Shown here: positions 5,692 through 12,938 of the stretch, one piece after another | Position numbering within the stretch: the first letter of the stretch is position 1 | Layout: every line of letters starts with the position of its first letter | DNA from: a virus | DNA length: 21,813 nucleotides | Direction: 5' to 3' (one strand) | Virus record (IMG/VR): IMGVR_UViG_3300044608_001966 | Span: 1-21,813 of that record | Program-made: the position numbers and the translations under genes | Notes under the pieces: generated by a model | Databases searched by the model: none | Told to the model about the DNA's origin: nothing | Seen by the model: the letters and a program-made list of their open reading frames with translations, nothing else

Positions 5692-8265
5692 ATGAATCGG
5701 CGGGCTTCGGCTGATAGGGCGGTGTTGTTGCAGCACCGGATCGATGCCGTGCGCCGTCAGGTTCAGTCCCCTGATCAGCTAGCGCTGGATCTGAGTGGGG
5801 GGGGAGCCACAGACGGAAACCAGGCGGGCAACGGCGAACCCTGTGGGCAGGGCTGGATCAGCCGGGACAAGACCTGCCACAAGGGCCAAGGAGCAGCCAG
5901 CCCCGCCAACCGGCCCAACGAGGCCAAACGCAGCAAGCCAAAGGAGACCATCCTCTTCCCGGAGCCCATCGTGGGGCCCAGCGGCGCCAAGCTCACCGCC
6001 TACACCTGGCAGTGGACGCTTACCGAGGACGTGGATCACCGCGGGGAACCGGTTGAGAAGCGGGTGTCGGATTGGGAGAAAAGCATCGCCAGCGTCGAAA
6101 CCGGCAGGAATGTCGTCCATCAATTTCAGGTGGACGTGAACGGCGAAACCCGCACTGTTAGCGCTGAATCCGCCCTGAAGCTGATGGGCTTCCTCAGCGA
6201 AGGCGACCGCAAGGCCTTCGGCAGCCTCAAGAGCTCCGCCAGGACAGTGGCCCGTCTGCGCATGGCCCAGCAAGAGCTGGACCAGCTGGAAAAACGTTGG
6301 CAGAAAGACTGGGACGATGTGGAGGCGCTGCCTCGCCCCCCAGTGGAGGTTGGCGAGTGGTCAGAGGAACCGCCCGGTTGGCCACGGGAGGGCTATCGAC
6401 GCCGCACCTGGCGAGCCGGAGACGTTGAGGTAGAACAGATCTGGAATCAACTTGGTGTTGATAGCGACCAGGACGAGGCTGCGCACTTATTTGCCCAATG
6501 GAAGGCCAGCGAGATGAAGAAACGCGGCTGGGACTACACAGGCCAAAGACAGAGATCAATGAGGCGCCACATTGATTACAACCGAGGCGACTTGATCAAG
6601 CGGCTTGCCAGGGCGGAGGCCAAGCTGATGAACCAGGCCCAGTTCGATCGCAATAGCAAGGTCGACGGACTCAATGCACGCATTGACGCCCTCAAGCGCA
6701 AGTGCACCACCGGCTACGGCTGCGGCGCGGCATGCATCAGCCTGCGAAAAGAGTGCCGCACCAGCCCCAGCTCGACGATTGGCAAGCAACGCCTCAGGCG
6801 ACTTTTGGCCATTGCCGCTGGAGAGAAGGCGAAGCAGCGGGGCATTGCGCCAGTGAAAGCCACCGAAGCCAGCGCGATGGCCGCGGCCATCACCGACCAG
6901 CGCAGGGAAACGGCCCAGCAACTGAAAGGGCAGAGAAAGCAATCTGGGCTGATCCCCACCGCCCTGCCGTTCACCGATGCCATGGCCGCCCGGATCCGGA
7001 AGGGCATCGAGGAGCGCACCGCCACCACCGGCACCGTCAACTACGACGGCAAAGATCTGGCCGCGGCAATGCTCAAAGTGGCGCAGACTCCGGAAGGTGA
7101 AAACATGCGCAAGGCCCTTGCCTTCATGGAAGAGGCGGGAATCCTGGTGAACATCAATGCGAAGTTCACCGATGAGGTTGAGCGCATCACCGGCAAACCG
7201 GCCAGCGAGCTGCCGTGGACTCGGCCGCTGGAGCTCGCCAAGTTCGTTCGAGAGGCTGGCCTGGTCTCAGATGAGCGACTGGAGTGGCTGAAAAGAGACC
7301 AGACACAGGCAGGTCGGGCAATGTTGAGAAAAGCCGAAATCATCCGCAACCCGCCGAAACCAAGTCCAGAGGAAAAGGTCTACAAGAAAAATTACGAAGG
7401 CATGAAGGCTATTTACAAGGAAAAAGAGGAAGAGTTTGAGCGCAGCGTGCGTGATGGTTGGAGATCGCCAGAGGAGAAGAAAGATGTGCTGTGGATGGTG
7501 AAAAGAGATCTGGACAACCAGCGCAAGCGCTATCTTGCCCATCGGGACGGCAGACTGAATGAGATCAAGTGGGCGGCGCAGGACTTTATCAATGGTGATA
7601 CAGTAGGGCTTTCGGCACGTGACAACGGTGGAAGCTATGCGTCAGGGCAAAAGAAATACAACGCCGTCAGCGGGGATGATAAATCATGGGCTGGCGTGTA
7701 TCGAGTCAACGCAGGAGAAACAGAGTTTGCAAACATGCAAAGTCTTTATAGCAAGCACCTGGCTGCATACCTGCCGGAAAAGCTGAAAGGCATTGAAGAC
7801 AACTCCCGAAACTTTGACCTGCTGAACGGTCCTATTGGCTTCGGCAAGGGGTTTACACACGCCGAACAGGCGCTCAACATCCACATTCACGAGCTTGGCC
7901 ACGCTGTCGACAATTTTGCCGATGTCATTGTCCGCAAGGTTTCTGACATGGAAAGCAGAACAGCAGATGGAGCCTGGTCCGGCGCGACAAAGCAAGTGCT
8001 GTCTCACGGTGTTTCCTGGCATAATCACAAAAGCAATAGGCCAGAGGCTGTGTTGAGGTCACTTTCCCAGCGACGTGGCCCATCGGAGTATTCTTTAACC
8101 AATGACAATGAATTGTTTGCCGAATCATTTGCTTCCTGGGTGGTCGCACCGAAGGCGTTGAAGCAACATCACCCCGATCTCTATGCCTGGGTGGAGGACC
8201 GCTTCACAAAGGCTCGGCATACCATGGTCAAACATGGCCACCTGCGATTCGAGGAGGAGCGCTGA
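5692..8265 (+). CDS. Four-cysteine module protein with C-terminal HExxH zinc metallopeptidase domain
   Basis: The protein has 857 residues. The start is the ATG at 5692, one base after the previous stop; the frame extends upstream to 5641 but inside the preceding gene. Residues 51-62 (CGQGWISRDKTC) match the second half of the cysteine module, with Trp in place of one Cys. Residues about 325-400 carry a full module (Cys 338, 344, 348, 355). The last ~200 residues hold the zincin: IHIHELGHAVDN (H733, E734, H737), then NDNELFAESFASWV (E807, E811) and HPDLYAWVEDRF near the end. The HExxH plus downstream ExFA helix is typical of anthrax-lethal-factor-type gluzincins in polyvalent phage proteins. 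Role inferred: proteolysis during morphogenesis or after ejection into the host. The region about 7320-8150 is clearly more AT-rich than the N-terminal half. Confidence 0.82.
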   Translation: MNRRASADRAVLLQHRIDAVRRQVQSPDQLALDLSGGGATDGNQAGNGEPCGQGWISRDKTCHKGQGAASPANRPNEAKRSKPKETILFPEPIVGPSGAKLTAYTWQWTLTEDVDHRGEPVEKRVSDWEKSIASVETGRNVVHQFQVDVNGETRTVSAESALKLMGFLSEGDRKAFGSLKSSARTVARLRMAQQELDQLEKRWQKDWDDVEALPRPPVEVGEWSEEPPGWPREGYRRRTWRAGDVEVEQIWNQLGVDSDQDEAAHLFAQWKASEMKKRGWDYTGQRQRSMRRHIDYNRGDLIKRLARAEAKLMNQAQFDRNSKVDGLNARIDALKRKCTTGYGCGAACISLRKECRTSPSSTIGKQRLRRLLAIAAGEKAKQRGIAPVKATEASAMAAAITDQRRETAQQLKGQRKQSGLIPTALPFTDAMAARIRKGIEERTATTGTVNYDGKDLAAAMLKVAQTPEGENMRKALAFMEEAGILVNINAKFTDEVERITGKPASELPWTRPLELAKFVREAGLVSDERLEWLKRDQTQAGRAMLRKAEIIRNPPKPSPEEKVYKKNYEGMKAIYKEKEEEFERSVRDGWRSPEEKKDVLWMVKRDLDNQRKRYLAHRDGRLNEIKWAAQDFINGDTVGLSARDNGGSYASGQKKYNAVSGDDKSWAGVYRVNAGETEFANMQSLYSKHLAAYLPEKLKGIEDNSRNFDLLNGPIGFGKGFTHAEQALNIHIHELGHAVDNFADVIVRKVSDMESRTADGAWSGATKQVLSHGVSWHNHKSNRPEAVLRSLSQRRGPSEYSLTNDNELFAESFASWVVAPKALKQHHPDLYAWVEDRFTKARHTMVKHGHLRFEEER
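5842..5877 (+). repeat. Degenerate half-module, CGxxWISxxKxC
   Basis: Twelve residues align without gaps to the CGAACISLRKEC half of the full module: the first Cys, Gly, Ile, Ser, Lys and last Cys match, and the middle Cys is Trp. It lies near the N-terminus of the metallopeptidase protein. Confidence 0.6.
6676..6820 (+). repeat. Cys-module copy 2 (in the metallopeptidase protein)
   Basis: Encodes ARIDALKRKC..., CX5CX3CX6C with cysteine codons at 6703, 6721, 6733 and 6754, then SPSSTIGKQRLRRLLAIAAG. Bases 6695-6768 equal copy 1 (4411-4484), while 6762-6800 equal copy 4 (20713-20751), so the copy is a mosaic. Confidence 0.94.
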
Positions 8266-8266
8266 A

Positions 8267-8509
8267 ATGGCTGGAGATGTCAGGGCTGCACAGGAGCTGA
8301 TCACAGCCATGGATGGCAAGTTTGACCGCTCCGCTGTCGTGCGCTGGGCGGCCATCAAGGGGCGTGCCACCGGCAGGGAGCGGCAGACCATCGAGTGGAT
8401 GTCAGAGGCCTTCTACCTCATGGTCAACAGCGAGGAGGATCGCCGCTGGCTGTCCGCATTCCTCAGCGGGATCCCGGCCCTGGTGCAGGAAGCCCGGCTG
8501 AGTATCTGA
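8267..8509 (+). CDS. Small unknown protein of the head operon
   Basis: The protein has 80 residues. The start is the ATG at 8267, one base after the metallopeptidase stop, with GAGGAGG at about 8251-8257 upstream; the frame runs further upstream (to 8183) only inside the previous gene. It looks like a soluble alpha-helical protein (RAAQELITAMDGKFDRSAVVRW, split by charged turns). I recognise no family. Its position between the module proteins and MuF, with 4 nt to the next start, suggests co-expression with head assembly genes. Confidence 0.72.
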   Translation: MAGDVRAAQELITAMDGKFDRSAVVRWAAIKGRATGRERQTIEWMSEAFYLMVNSEEDRRWLSAFLSGIPALVQEARLSI

Positions 8510-8513
8510 GCCC

Positions 8514-9899
8514 ATGGCTGACCGGTCCCTAGAGCTGCTCGAGGAGCTCGACCAGCAGCTGCAGGGCCTGGAGAGTGCCCAGCTGCGCAAGCTGCGCGGG
8601 ATCTTCGATGAGGCACTGCGCCGCACCATCCGGAGCATCACCGATCGGCTGGAGCGGATCGCCGAGCAGCCCGAGTACGACCCGGCCACCACCCCCGGCG
8701 CATTTCTCGGCAGCACTCCCGACGGCCCGGTGCCCATCACCCCCCTGCAGAAGAACCAGGCCAGCCTCTACCTGCAGGGCCAGCTCGCCCAGGATCTGCA
8801 GGCGATCATCAACCGCTTCCCGGCCGACCGGGCCGCCAACGCAGGCCTCAACCGTGAGCTCACGGAGCTCTACAACCGCGCCCAGGACCTCGCCACCGAG
8901 TACGCCCTCGAGCTCTCTCGCGACATGCTCCCCCCGGCCGCCGTGCTCTCCGGCAGCCACCCTGCTCTGCAGGATCCCCAGCTGCCGCCCGCCGCCCCCC
9001 CGGCCCCCACCGATGCGCCCGCCCCGGGCAGCCCCTACCAGGAAGGGCAGAGCTTCACCCGGCTGCTCAACATGGGCGCCACCATCGCCGCGGCCGAACG
9101 CGACTTCAAAACCCTCAGCGCCAATTACCGGCGCCAGCGCAACGCCGCCACCGATGAGCGGGTGAGGGCATCGAAGGATTACTTCTTCCGCTGGTGGCGC
9201 GACTGGGGCGACACGGTGCAGTTCGAGACCGCCACCCAGCTGGCCACCGGCGTGGACAGCCGCAAGCTGGCGCGCACCCTGAGGGCACGCCTCCCACACA
9301 TCAACGACGCCTTCCGAGGCCGCGCCGAAACCATCGCTCGCACCGAAACTCACATCGCCGCTGGCGAGGCCCGCGAGCGCACGTTCCGCCGCGTCGGCGC
9401 CGGCTTCGTGCGGTACGTGGCCACGGCCGACGATCGGGTCTGTGAGTTCTGCGCCCCCCGGATGGGGTGCCTCTACTACGCCGGCAGCGTGAAGACCCCC
9501 ATCCACCCCCGCTGCCGGTGCGCCCTGTCCCCGATCACCCTGGAAGCCCTGGTGATCCAGAACGAGCTGGCCAGCGGCCGCGGCGAGCGTTGGGAGGCGC
9601 AGCAGCAGGCCCTGGCTGCGGCGACACGTCAGAAGTACGACCAGGCCAGCAGCAGGCCATGGCGGCCGATCGGCGGCACCGGTGAGCCCCGCGGCCCGGG
9701 GGACTTCCCTCTGATGGAGCGCACCGCTCTGCCGGCCACCACCCCCCGGCCGAACCAGGCCAACAACCCGGCGAACGGCGGCGCCAGGCCCTGGCCATCG
9801 GGGGATCCGGTGTGGTCCCCCTCCAGGGGCTGGATCAATGCCGCCGCCCGCGAGGCCTACGAGGCAATGGTCCGCGAGGTGGCGGAGCTGGAGGCGTGA
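8514..9899 (+). CDS. Phage head morphogenesis protein, MuF (Mu gpF-like) family
   Basis: The protein has 461 residues. Residues about 190-340 are the MuF domain: KDYFFRWW..., then GRAETIARTETHIAAGEARER, the core DDRVCEFCAPRMGCLYYAG (C310, C313, C319) and the closing IHPRCRC (H331, C334, C336). This Cys/His arrangement is the family hallmark and probably binds a metal. MuF proteins are minor head proteins near the portal in Mu- and SPP1-type phages, needed for head assembly or DNA ejection. The N-terminus (1-60) is a charged helix, and about 145-180 is Pro/Ala-rich. A ~120-residue Pro/Gly-rich tail follows the domain, with no fused toxin visible. It is the last gene of the head operon and is convergent with the gene at 9901-10281, the stops being one base apart. 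Confidence 0.92.
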   Translation: MADRSLELLEELDQQLQGLESAQLRKLRGIFDEALRRTIRSITDRLERIAEQPEYDPATTPGAFLGSTPDGPVPITPLQKNQASLYLQGQLAQDLQAIINRFPADRAANAGLNRELTELYNRAQDLATEYALELSRDMLPPAAVLSGSHPALQDPQLPPAAPPAPTDAPAPGSPYQEGQSFTRLLNMGATIAAAERDFKTLSANYRRQRNAATDERVRASKDYFFRWWRDWGDTVQFETATQLATGVDSRKLARTLRARLPHINDAFRGRAETIARTETHIAAGEARERTFRRVGAGFVRYVATADDRVCEFCAPRMGCLYYAGSVKTPIHPRCRCALSPITLEALVIQNELASGRGERWEAQQQALAAATRQKYDQASSRPWRPIGGTGEPRGPGDFPLMERTALPATTPRPNQANNPANGGARPWPSGDPVWSPSRGWINAAAREAYEAMVREVAELEA

Positions 9900-9900
9900 A

Positions 9901-10281
9901 TCATGCCGTCACCGGATTTGGGTAGAGGCGGCTCACCAGCCGCTCCAGCGCTTCGCGTGCAGCGGCCAGCGTGGCAGTGATCGGTGCGATCGCTGGGACC
10001 GGCTGCTGGGGCAGGAGCGCTGCTGAACGGCGGCTCAGCCCGTCGATTGCCTGATGAGTCCAGCAGCCGGCCTCATAGCTGAGCTGGGCAGCAAAAATGA
10101 CGGCGGCGATGGCAACGACGACAGCCTGCCGAATTTGCTGTCGGTGCTCCCAGGCGATCTCGCTGAGCAGCACCAGCACAAAGGCGATCAGCTGGATCGT
10201 GAGCCAGCAGACGCGGCCTACGGCCACCCAATCGATCGAACGCAGCACCAGAGCGACGAGGCGCAGGATGGTTTTGATCAT
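9901..10281 (-). CDS. Small membrane protein with two predicted TM segments (holin-like in layout)
   Basis: The protein has 126 residues from the ATG at 10279-10281; the frame stays open upstream to 10596, but that sequence is rich in Arg/Pro/Trp and looks non-coding. Two hydrophobic segments are visible, about residues 18-43 (VAVGRVCWLTIQLIAFVLVLLSE) and 53-72 (AVVVAIAAVIFAAQLSYEAG), separated by a short charged loop (EHRQQIRQ). A C-terminal amphipathic helix (AAAREALERLVSRLY) follows a Pro-rich hinge. Size and topology would suit a class II holin, but no lysin gene is nearby and the gene faces against the head operon. Another inner-membrane accessory role is equally possible. No family is recognised. 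Confidence 0.62.
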   Translation of the reverse strand: MIKTILRLVALVLRSIDWVAVGRVCWLTIQLIAFVLVLLSEIAWEHRQQIRQAVVVAIAAVIFAAQLSYEAGCWTHQAIDGLSRRSAALLPQQPVPAIAPITATLAAAREALERLVSRLYPNPVTA

Positions 10282-10634
10282 GGACACGAAAATCTCCGGC
10301 CAGTGCCGGGCGAGTGGTTGATCGGTGGCGGGCCAGGCCCTGCGCTTCCGATGACCAGACCATAGCACGAACTGATGTGCCTGCGATGAACCGACACTGA
10401 AACCGGCTGCGGTGTCAGGGCTGGAAATACGACATACGAGAGATACCGGAAGATCTCTACATGGCGGTTTTGGCCAGGCGCCAGGCCGAAAACGCAGCGG
10501 ACGACAGGGATTCTGCCAGGCATCCCGAAATGGCCGAAGGGACTGGAGGGGACTGGAAGGGACTCGAAATGCAAAGGTTATGAACCGCCCATCCATCGGG
10601 TTGTTGTCGGCCTGCCGTCCGTTTCGTATTCGCC
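10282..10634. other. Non-coding stretch upstream of the integrase
   Basis: I see no convincing gene or tRNA here. It holds two short inverted repeats (GACAC/GTGTC around 10393-10416; AGAGAT/ATCTCT at 10439-10458) and a triple 10-bp repeat at 10538-10567. It probably contains the integrase promoter and perhaps integrase-binding or attachment sequence, but no att core can be identified without the other end. Confidence 0.5.
10538..10567. repeat. Three tandem 10-bp units just before the integrase gene
   Basis: The units AGGGACTGGA, GGGGACTGGA and AGGGACTCGA lie head to tail, about 70 bp before the integrase start. One helical turn of spacing suits a protein-binding array (arm-type integrase or excisionase sites, or an operator). 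This is inference from position only. Confidence 0.75.
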
Positions 10635-11636
10635 ATGGCTTCGATCAATGTCCTGCGCAACCGCCTCTATCTGCTGGCCAAGGTGCCGAGGCGAGACGGC
10701 GGCCCAGGCCTTGAGCAAACGCGGATAGCACTCAGGCTCGACGACACGCCGGTCAATCGCAGGGCAGCAGCCAAACAGCTGCAAACCCTGGAGCGGCAAT
10801 TGGAGCGCGGAGAGTTCAGCTGGGCCTACTGGAGTGATGCGCCAGAAGGAGTGACGTGGCGTGAAGCGATCGCGCGCCTGTATCGGGCCAAGGTTGTTTT
10901 GGGGCACACGGGGGAGAGCACCTGGCAGATCAACTATTTGGGCCGGTTGCGACAGATCCCCCCGAGCAGCCTCTGCACAACTGAGAGCCTGGCGGCCGCA
11001 TTGCAGCGCTACGACAGGGCCAGCTGCAGCTACAAGGAGCTGTACTACCTGTTGCGGCACATTGCCAGGCTGATCTCGGTGCCGTTCCCGGAGGTGCCGT
11101 TGCCCAGCTATCGGGAGGCTCAGCTGGTTGCGGTGCCGACGGATCAGCAGATCATCGACTGGGTGGAAAGCGCGCCAGCCAGCAGTCGCTGGTACTGGGG
11201 CATGATGGCGACTTTTGGGCTGAGACCTCACGAAATTGAGGGCTCCACACTGATTGATCGCGATTACTGCCAGGTCAGCGAAAACACCAAAACTGGATTC
11301 CGAACTGTGGTACCCCTGCCGCGGGAATGGGTTGACCGGTTTGGGCTGCAGGATCGGCGGTTAAGGCCACGGCTGGAGGGCAGCACCGACCGACCGGATA
11401 ATGCATCGAAATGGCTAAGCAAGGAATTGCGAAAAATGAATATTCCTTGGCGACCCTATGCCTTGCGGCATGCCTATGCAGCCAGGCTGTGGAGAGAAGG
11501 CGGTTCGCGGCTGGACATCTTCACCGCTGCTCGGCTGATGGGCCATAGCCCGCAGCAGCACAGCAAAACCTATCGATCCCACATCCAACCCCATCACATC
11601 GCCGAGACAGCCGAGCGTGCGTTACGAGGGGGATAG
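10635..11636 (+). CDS. int: Tyrosine recombinase / phage integrase
   Basis: The protein has 333 residues. The catalytic set is visible in the C-terminal half: R197 in FGLRPHEIEG, a lysine candidate K219 in ENTKTGFRTVV, box II YALRHAYAARLW (R278), H304 in LMGHSPQQHS and the nucleophile Y313 in KTYRSHI. The usual first histidine of box II is Tyr (Y275). Residues about 70-150 form the core-binding, SAM-like domain (WREAIARLYRAK...). The first ~65 residues are a basic region that may be the arm-binding part. Length is normal for the family. The start ATG at 10635 is well placed, though no strong Shine-Dalgarno precedes it. Its 3' end overlaps the convergent HTH gene by 15 bp, an arrangement that could couple integrase and excisionase expression. 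It would integrate and excise the phage genome. Confidence 0.9.
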   Translation: MASINVLRNRLYLLAKVPRRDGGPGLEQTRIALRLDDTPVNRRAAAKQLQTLERQLERGEFSWAYWSDAPEGVTWREAIARLYRAKVVLGHTGESTWQINYLGRLRQIPPSSLCTTESLAAALQRYDRASCSYKELYYLLRHIARLISVPFPEVPLPSYREAQLVAVPTDQQIIDWVESAPASSRWYWGMMATFGLRPHEIEGSTLIDRDYCQVSENTKTGFRTVVPLPREWVDRFGLQDRRLRPRLEGSTDRPDNASKWLSKELRKMNIPWRPYALRHAYAARLWREGGSRLDIFTAARLMGHSPQQHSKTYRSHIQPHHIAETAERALRGG

Positions 11637-11843
11637 AGGAGGCACAATCGCCGCCGCGTTGATCCGGATCATGCGGCGGCTTGAACCTTGAGCAGACAGA
11701 TCGATCAGCTCCCGATTCCAGCGCCACCGGCTGCGGCGATTGACGTCAGCCTCTGCAACCAGTCGTTTGATGTGTTTTTCGCTGCAACCCAAGGCCTCAG
11801 CCGCCTCCGGGATCGTCAGCAAGAGTCGGGTCATCTTGGCCAT
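11622..11843 (-). CDS. Small HTH protein, probable excisionase
   Basis: The protein has 73 residues from the ATG at 11841-11843; a GTG directly before it would add one residue. Residues about 7-45 (LLLTIPEAAEALGCSEKHIKRLVAEADV...) fit the MerR-like helix-turn-helix of phage excisionases and DNA-binding 'helix-turn-helix 17' proteins. A basic RSRWRWNRE segment follows at the wing. Its position, tail to tail with the integrase and overlapping it by 15 bp, supports a recombination directionality role; an integrase repressor is the alternative. The start overlaps the stop of an upstream small ORF as TGATG, suggesting translational coupling. Confidence 0.68.
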   Translation of the reverse strand: MAKMTRLLLTIPEAAEALGCSEKHIKRLVAEADVNRRSRWRWNRELIDLSAQGSSRRMIRINAAAIVPPLSPS

Positions 11844-12037
11844 CACCGTGGCACCTGCTGCTGCAAATGGCTGGGATGCGGACCGATGCGGCTGTGATCA
11901 GCCGTGATGCGAATTGCAATCATGCCCCCCAAAAACAGCAGCAGGCCGACAGCCGCACAGATGCAGTCACAGAGTGATCGACGACCAATGACGCTCCGGC
12001 AAAAGTGCGAGGGGCCAGATTTGTGACGAAAAGCCAT
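11843..12037 (-). CDS. Possible small single-TM protein coupled to the excisionase-like gene
   Basis: The ORF has 64 codons, starting with ATG at 12035-12037. One hydrophobic segment (about residues 22-44, CDCICAAVGLLLFLGGMIAIRI) is preceded by a basic stretch (GRR), as expected for an inner-membrane protein. The stop shares its A with the ATG of the downstream HTH gene (TGATG). No family is recognised, and the short length leaves open that this is only leader sequence. Confidence 0.4.
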   Translation of the reverse strand: MAFRHKSGPSHFCRSVIGRRSLCDCICAAVGLLLFLGGMIAIRITADHSRIGPHPSHLQQQVPR

Positions 12038-12138
12038 TGCAGGATCGTGACGCTCCAGAATCGGAATGGGCCGAATCGTAGCCGATCAATCCGAACTGGT
12101 GTACGGTTGCCCCTGCCCAGCAACGTTGCCGCTCTGTA

Positions 12139-12402
12139 ATGGCCAATTCCGTTCCCCGCCGCTCTCCGGAACTGCCTCGGCTGCGGCCAGCAGTGACCCA
12201 AATCGATGGCGGCCTGTCCGCTGCTGAAAGGCGCCGCCGCGAAATGACAGCAGCCCGTCACTCCCATCTGTGGCAAGCGGGAGTGTTGGCCGCCTGTGCT
12301 GTTGCCGTCTCGACGGTGGCCGTCGTGCTGGTGTTAAGGATCCTGCAGCAGAGCAGCTGCCAGAACCAGTTGGATCCAGCTGCTGCCTCTCTGGTTCGCT
12401 GA
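12139..12402 (+). CDS. Small single-TM protein
   Basis: The protein has 87 residues. The N-terminal ~43 residues are polar and basic (ERRRREMTAARHSH); a hydrophobic segment spans about 44-68 (LWQAGVLAACAVAVSTVAVVLVLRIL), and a ~19-residue tail contains one Cys. By the positive-inside rule the N-terminus should be cytoplasmic. It diverges from the 11843-12037 ORF and is followed after about 95 bp by a strong hairpin, so it may be a single-gene unit. A lysis or superinfection-exclusion role is possible, but no family is recognised. Confidence 0.5.
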   Translation: MANSVPRRSPELPRLRPAVTQIDGGLSAAERRRREMTAARHSHLWQAGVLAACAVAVSTVAVVLVLRILQQSSCQNQLDPAAASLVR

Positions 12403-12495
12403 ACTACGATCGGGCTCAAGCACTCGGGTCCCTCCGGGTGGGTCCCTGGTCGCTGCTCAGTCCTGAGAAAACGGACAGCGCCGGGGTTTGTTGTG
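12403..12495. other. Short intergenic stretch with a direct repeat and a palindrome
   Basis: GGGTCCCT occurs at 12426-12433 and again at 12440-12447, and CTCAG/CTGAG forms a 12-bp inverted repeat at 12456-12467. No gene is seen. These could be regulator sites or secondary structure ahead of the terminator hairpin. Confidence 0.4.
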
Positions 12496-12523
12496 AGAAG
12501 GGCTCCCCTCGGGGGGCCCTTCT
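12496..12523 (+). terminator. Strong GC-rich hairpin, probable transcription terminator
   Basis: The arm AGAAGGGC at 12496-12503 pairs perfectly with GCCCTTCT at 12516-12523, and CCCC/GGGG extends the stem around a very short loop. The following bases (TCATTGC) are not a run of T, so efficiency is uncertain. It separates the lysogeny/accessory segment from the tail operon. Confidence 0.6.
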
Positions 12524-12620
12524 TCATTGCTGACACCGGTCCAGCCGGTCGGCTTCATTGCGGCTTGGGATTGGTCTGAGCCTGTGTCGTTCCTACGTTG
12601 AACGCAGCCACAGCACCTGG

Positions 12621-12938
12621 ATGACCTCTGCCGACCGCGAGCACGCCGCCGCCCTCCTTGTGCTTTTTCTCGAAGCGGTGGGACCCCGTGAAGCCGTCTG
12701 GGCGATGACTACGGCGCTGGAGGCGTTGCAGGATCTGCCAGCTGACGCCGATCACGTGGCCGCGGCGATCCGATCACTTGCAGAAAGCCATGACGAATTC
12801 ATCGAGCTGAAAAAGCTGCCAGGCGAGCCTGAAACCTGGGCAGACGGCGAGCCTGAAACCTCGGCAGACGGCGAAGCTGAAGCCAGGCCACCAACCACCA
12901 AAAAGGCAGCAGCAGCAGCAAAAGGAGAGCAGCCGTGA
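12621..12938 (+). CDS. Small unknown protein, first gene of the tail operon
   Basis: The protein has 105 residues from the ATG at 12621; the frame is open back to 12558, but that upstream part has no support. The N-terminal ~70 residues look helical and acidic (ADREHAAALLVLFLEAVGPREAVWAM). The C-terminal third is low-complexity: a duplicated EPET(W/S)ADG octapeptide, then EAEARPPTTKKAAAAAKG, like alanine/lysine tails of phage structural accessory proteins. Its stop overlaps the GTG start of the next gene (GTGA), so the two are coupled. No family is recognised. Confidence 0.65.
   Translation: MTSADREHAAALLVLFLEAVGPREAVWAMTTALEALQDLPADADHVAAAIRSLAESHDEFIELKKLPGEPETWADGEPETSADGEAEARPPTTKKAAAAAKGEQP
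12825..12872. repeat. 24-bp in-frame tandem duplication
   Basis: 12825-12848 is repeated at 12849-12872 with one mismatch, giving EPETWADG followed by EPETSADG; a decayed third unit (GAAGCTGAA) follows. Confidence 0.93.

Noticed and set aside
8529-9506. A 325-codon minus-strand frame opposite MuF
   Set aside because: The sense strand has clear MuF motifs, and the antisense product is Gly/Val/Ala-rich without domain features.
10282-10596. N-terminal extension of the 9901-10281 membrane protein
   Set aside because: The extra 105 codons encode an Arg/Pro/Trp-rich sequence unlike a real domain; the ATG at 10281 starts a plausible membrane protein.
10282-10634. A tRNA gene or tRNA-derived attachment site upstream of integrase
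   Set aside because: I found no cloverleaf or intact T-loop; the GGACTCGAA sequence in the 10-bp repeats only superficially resembles one.
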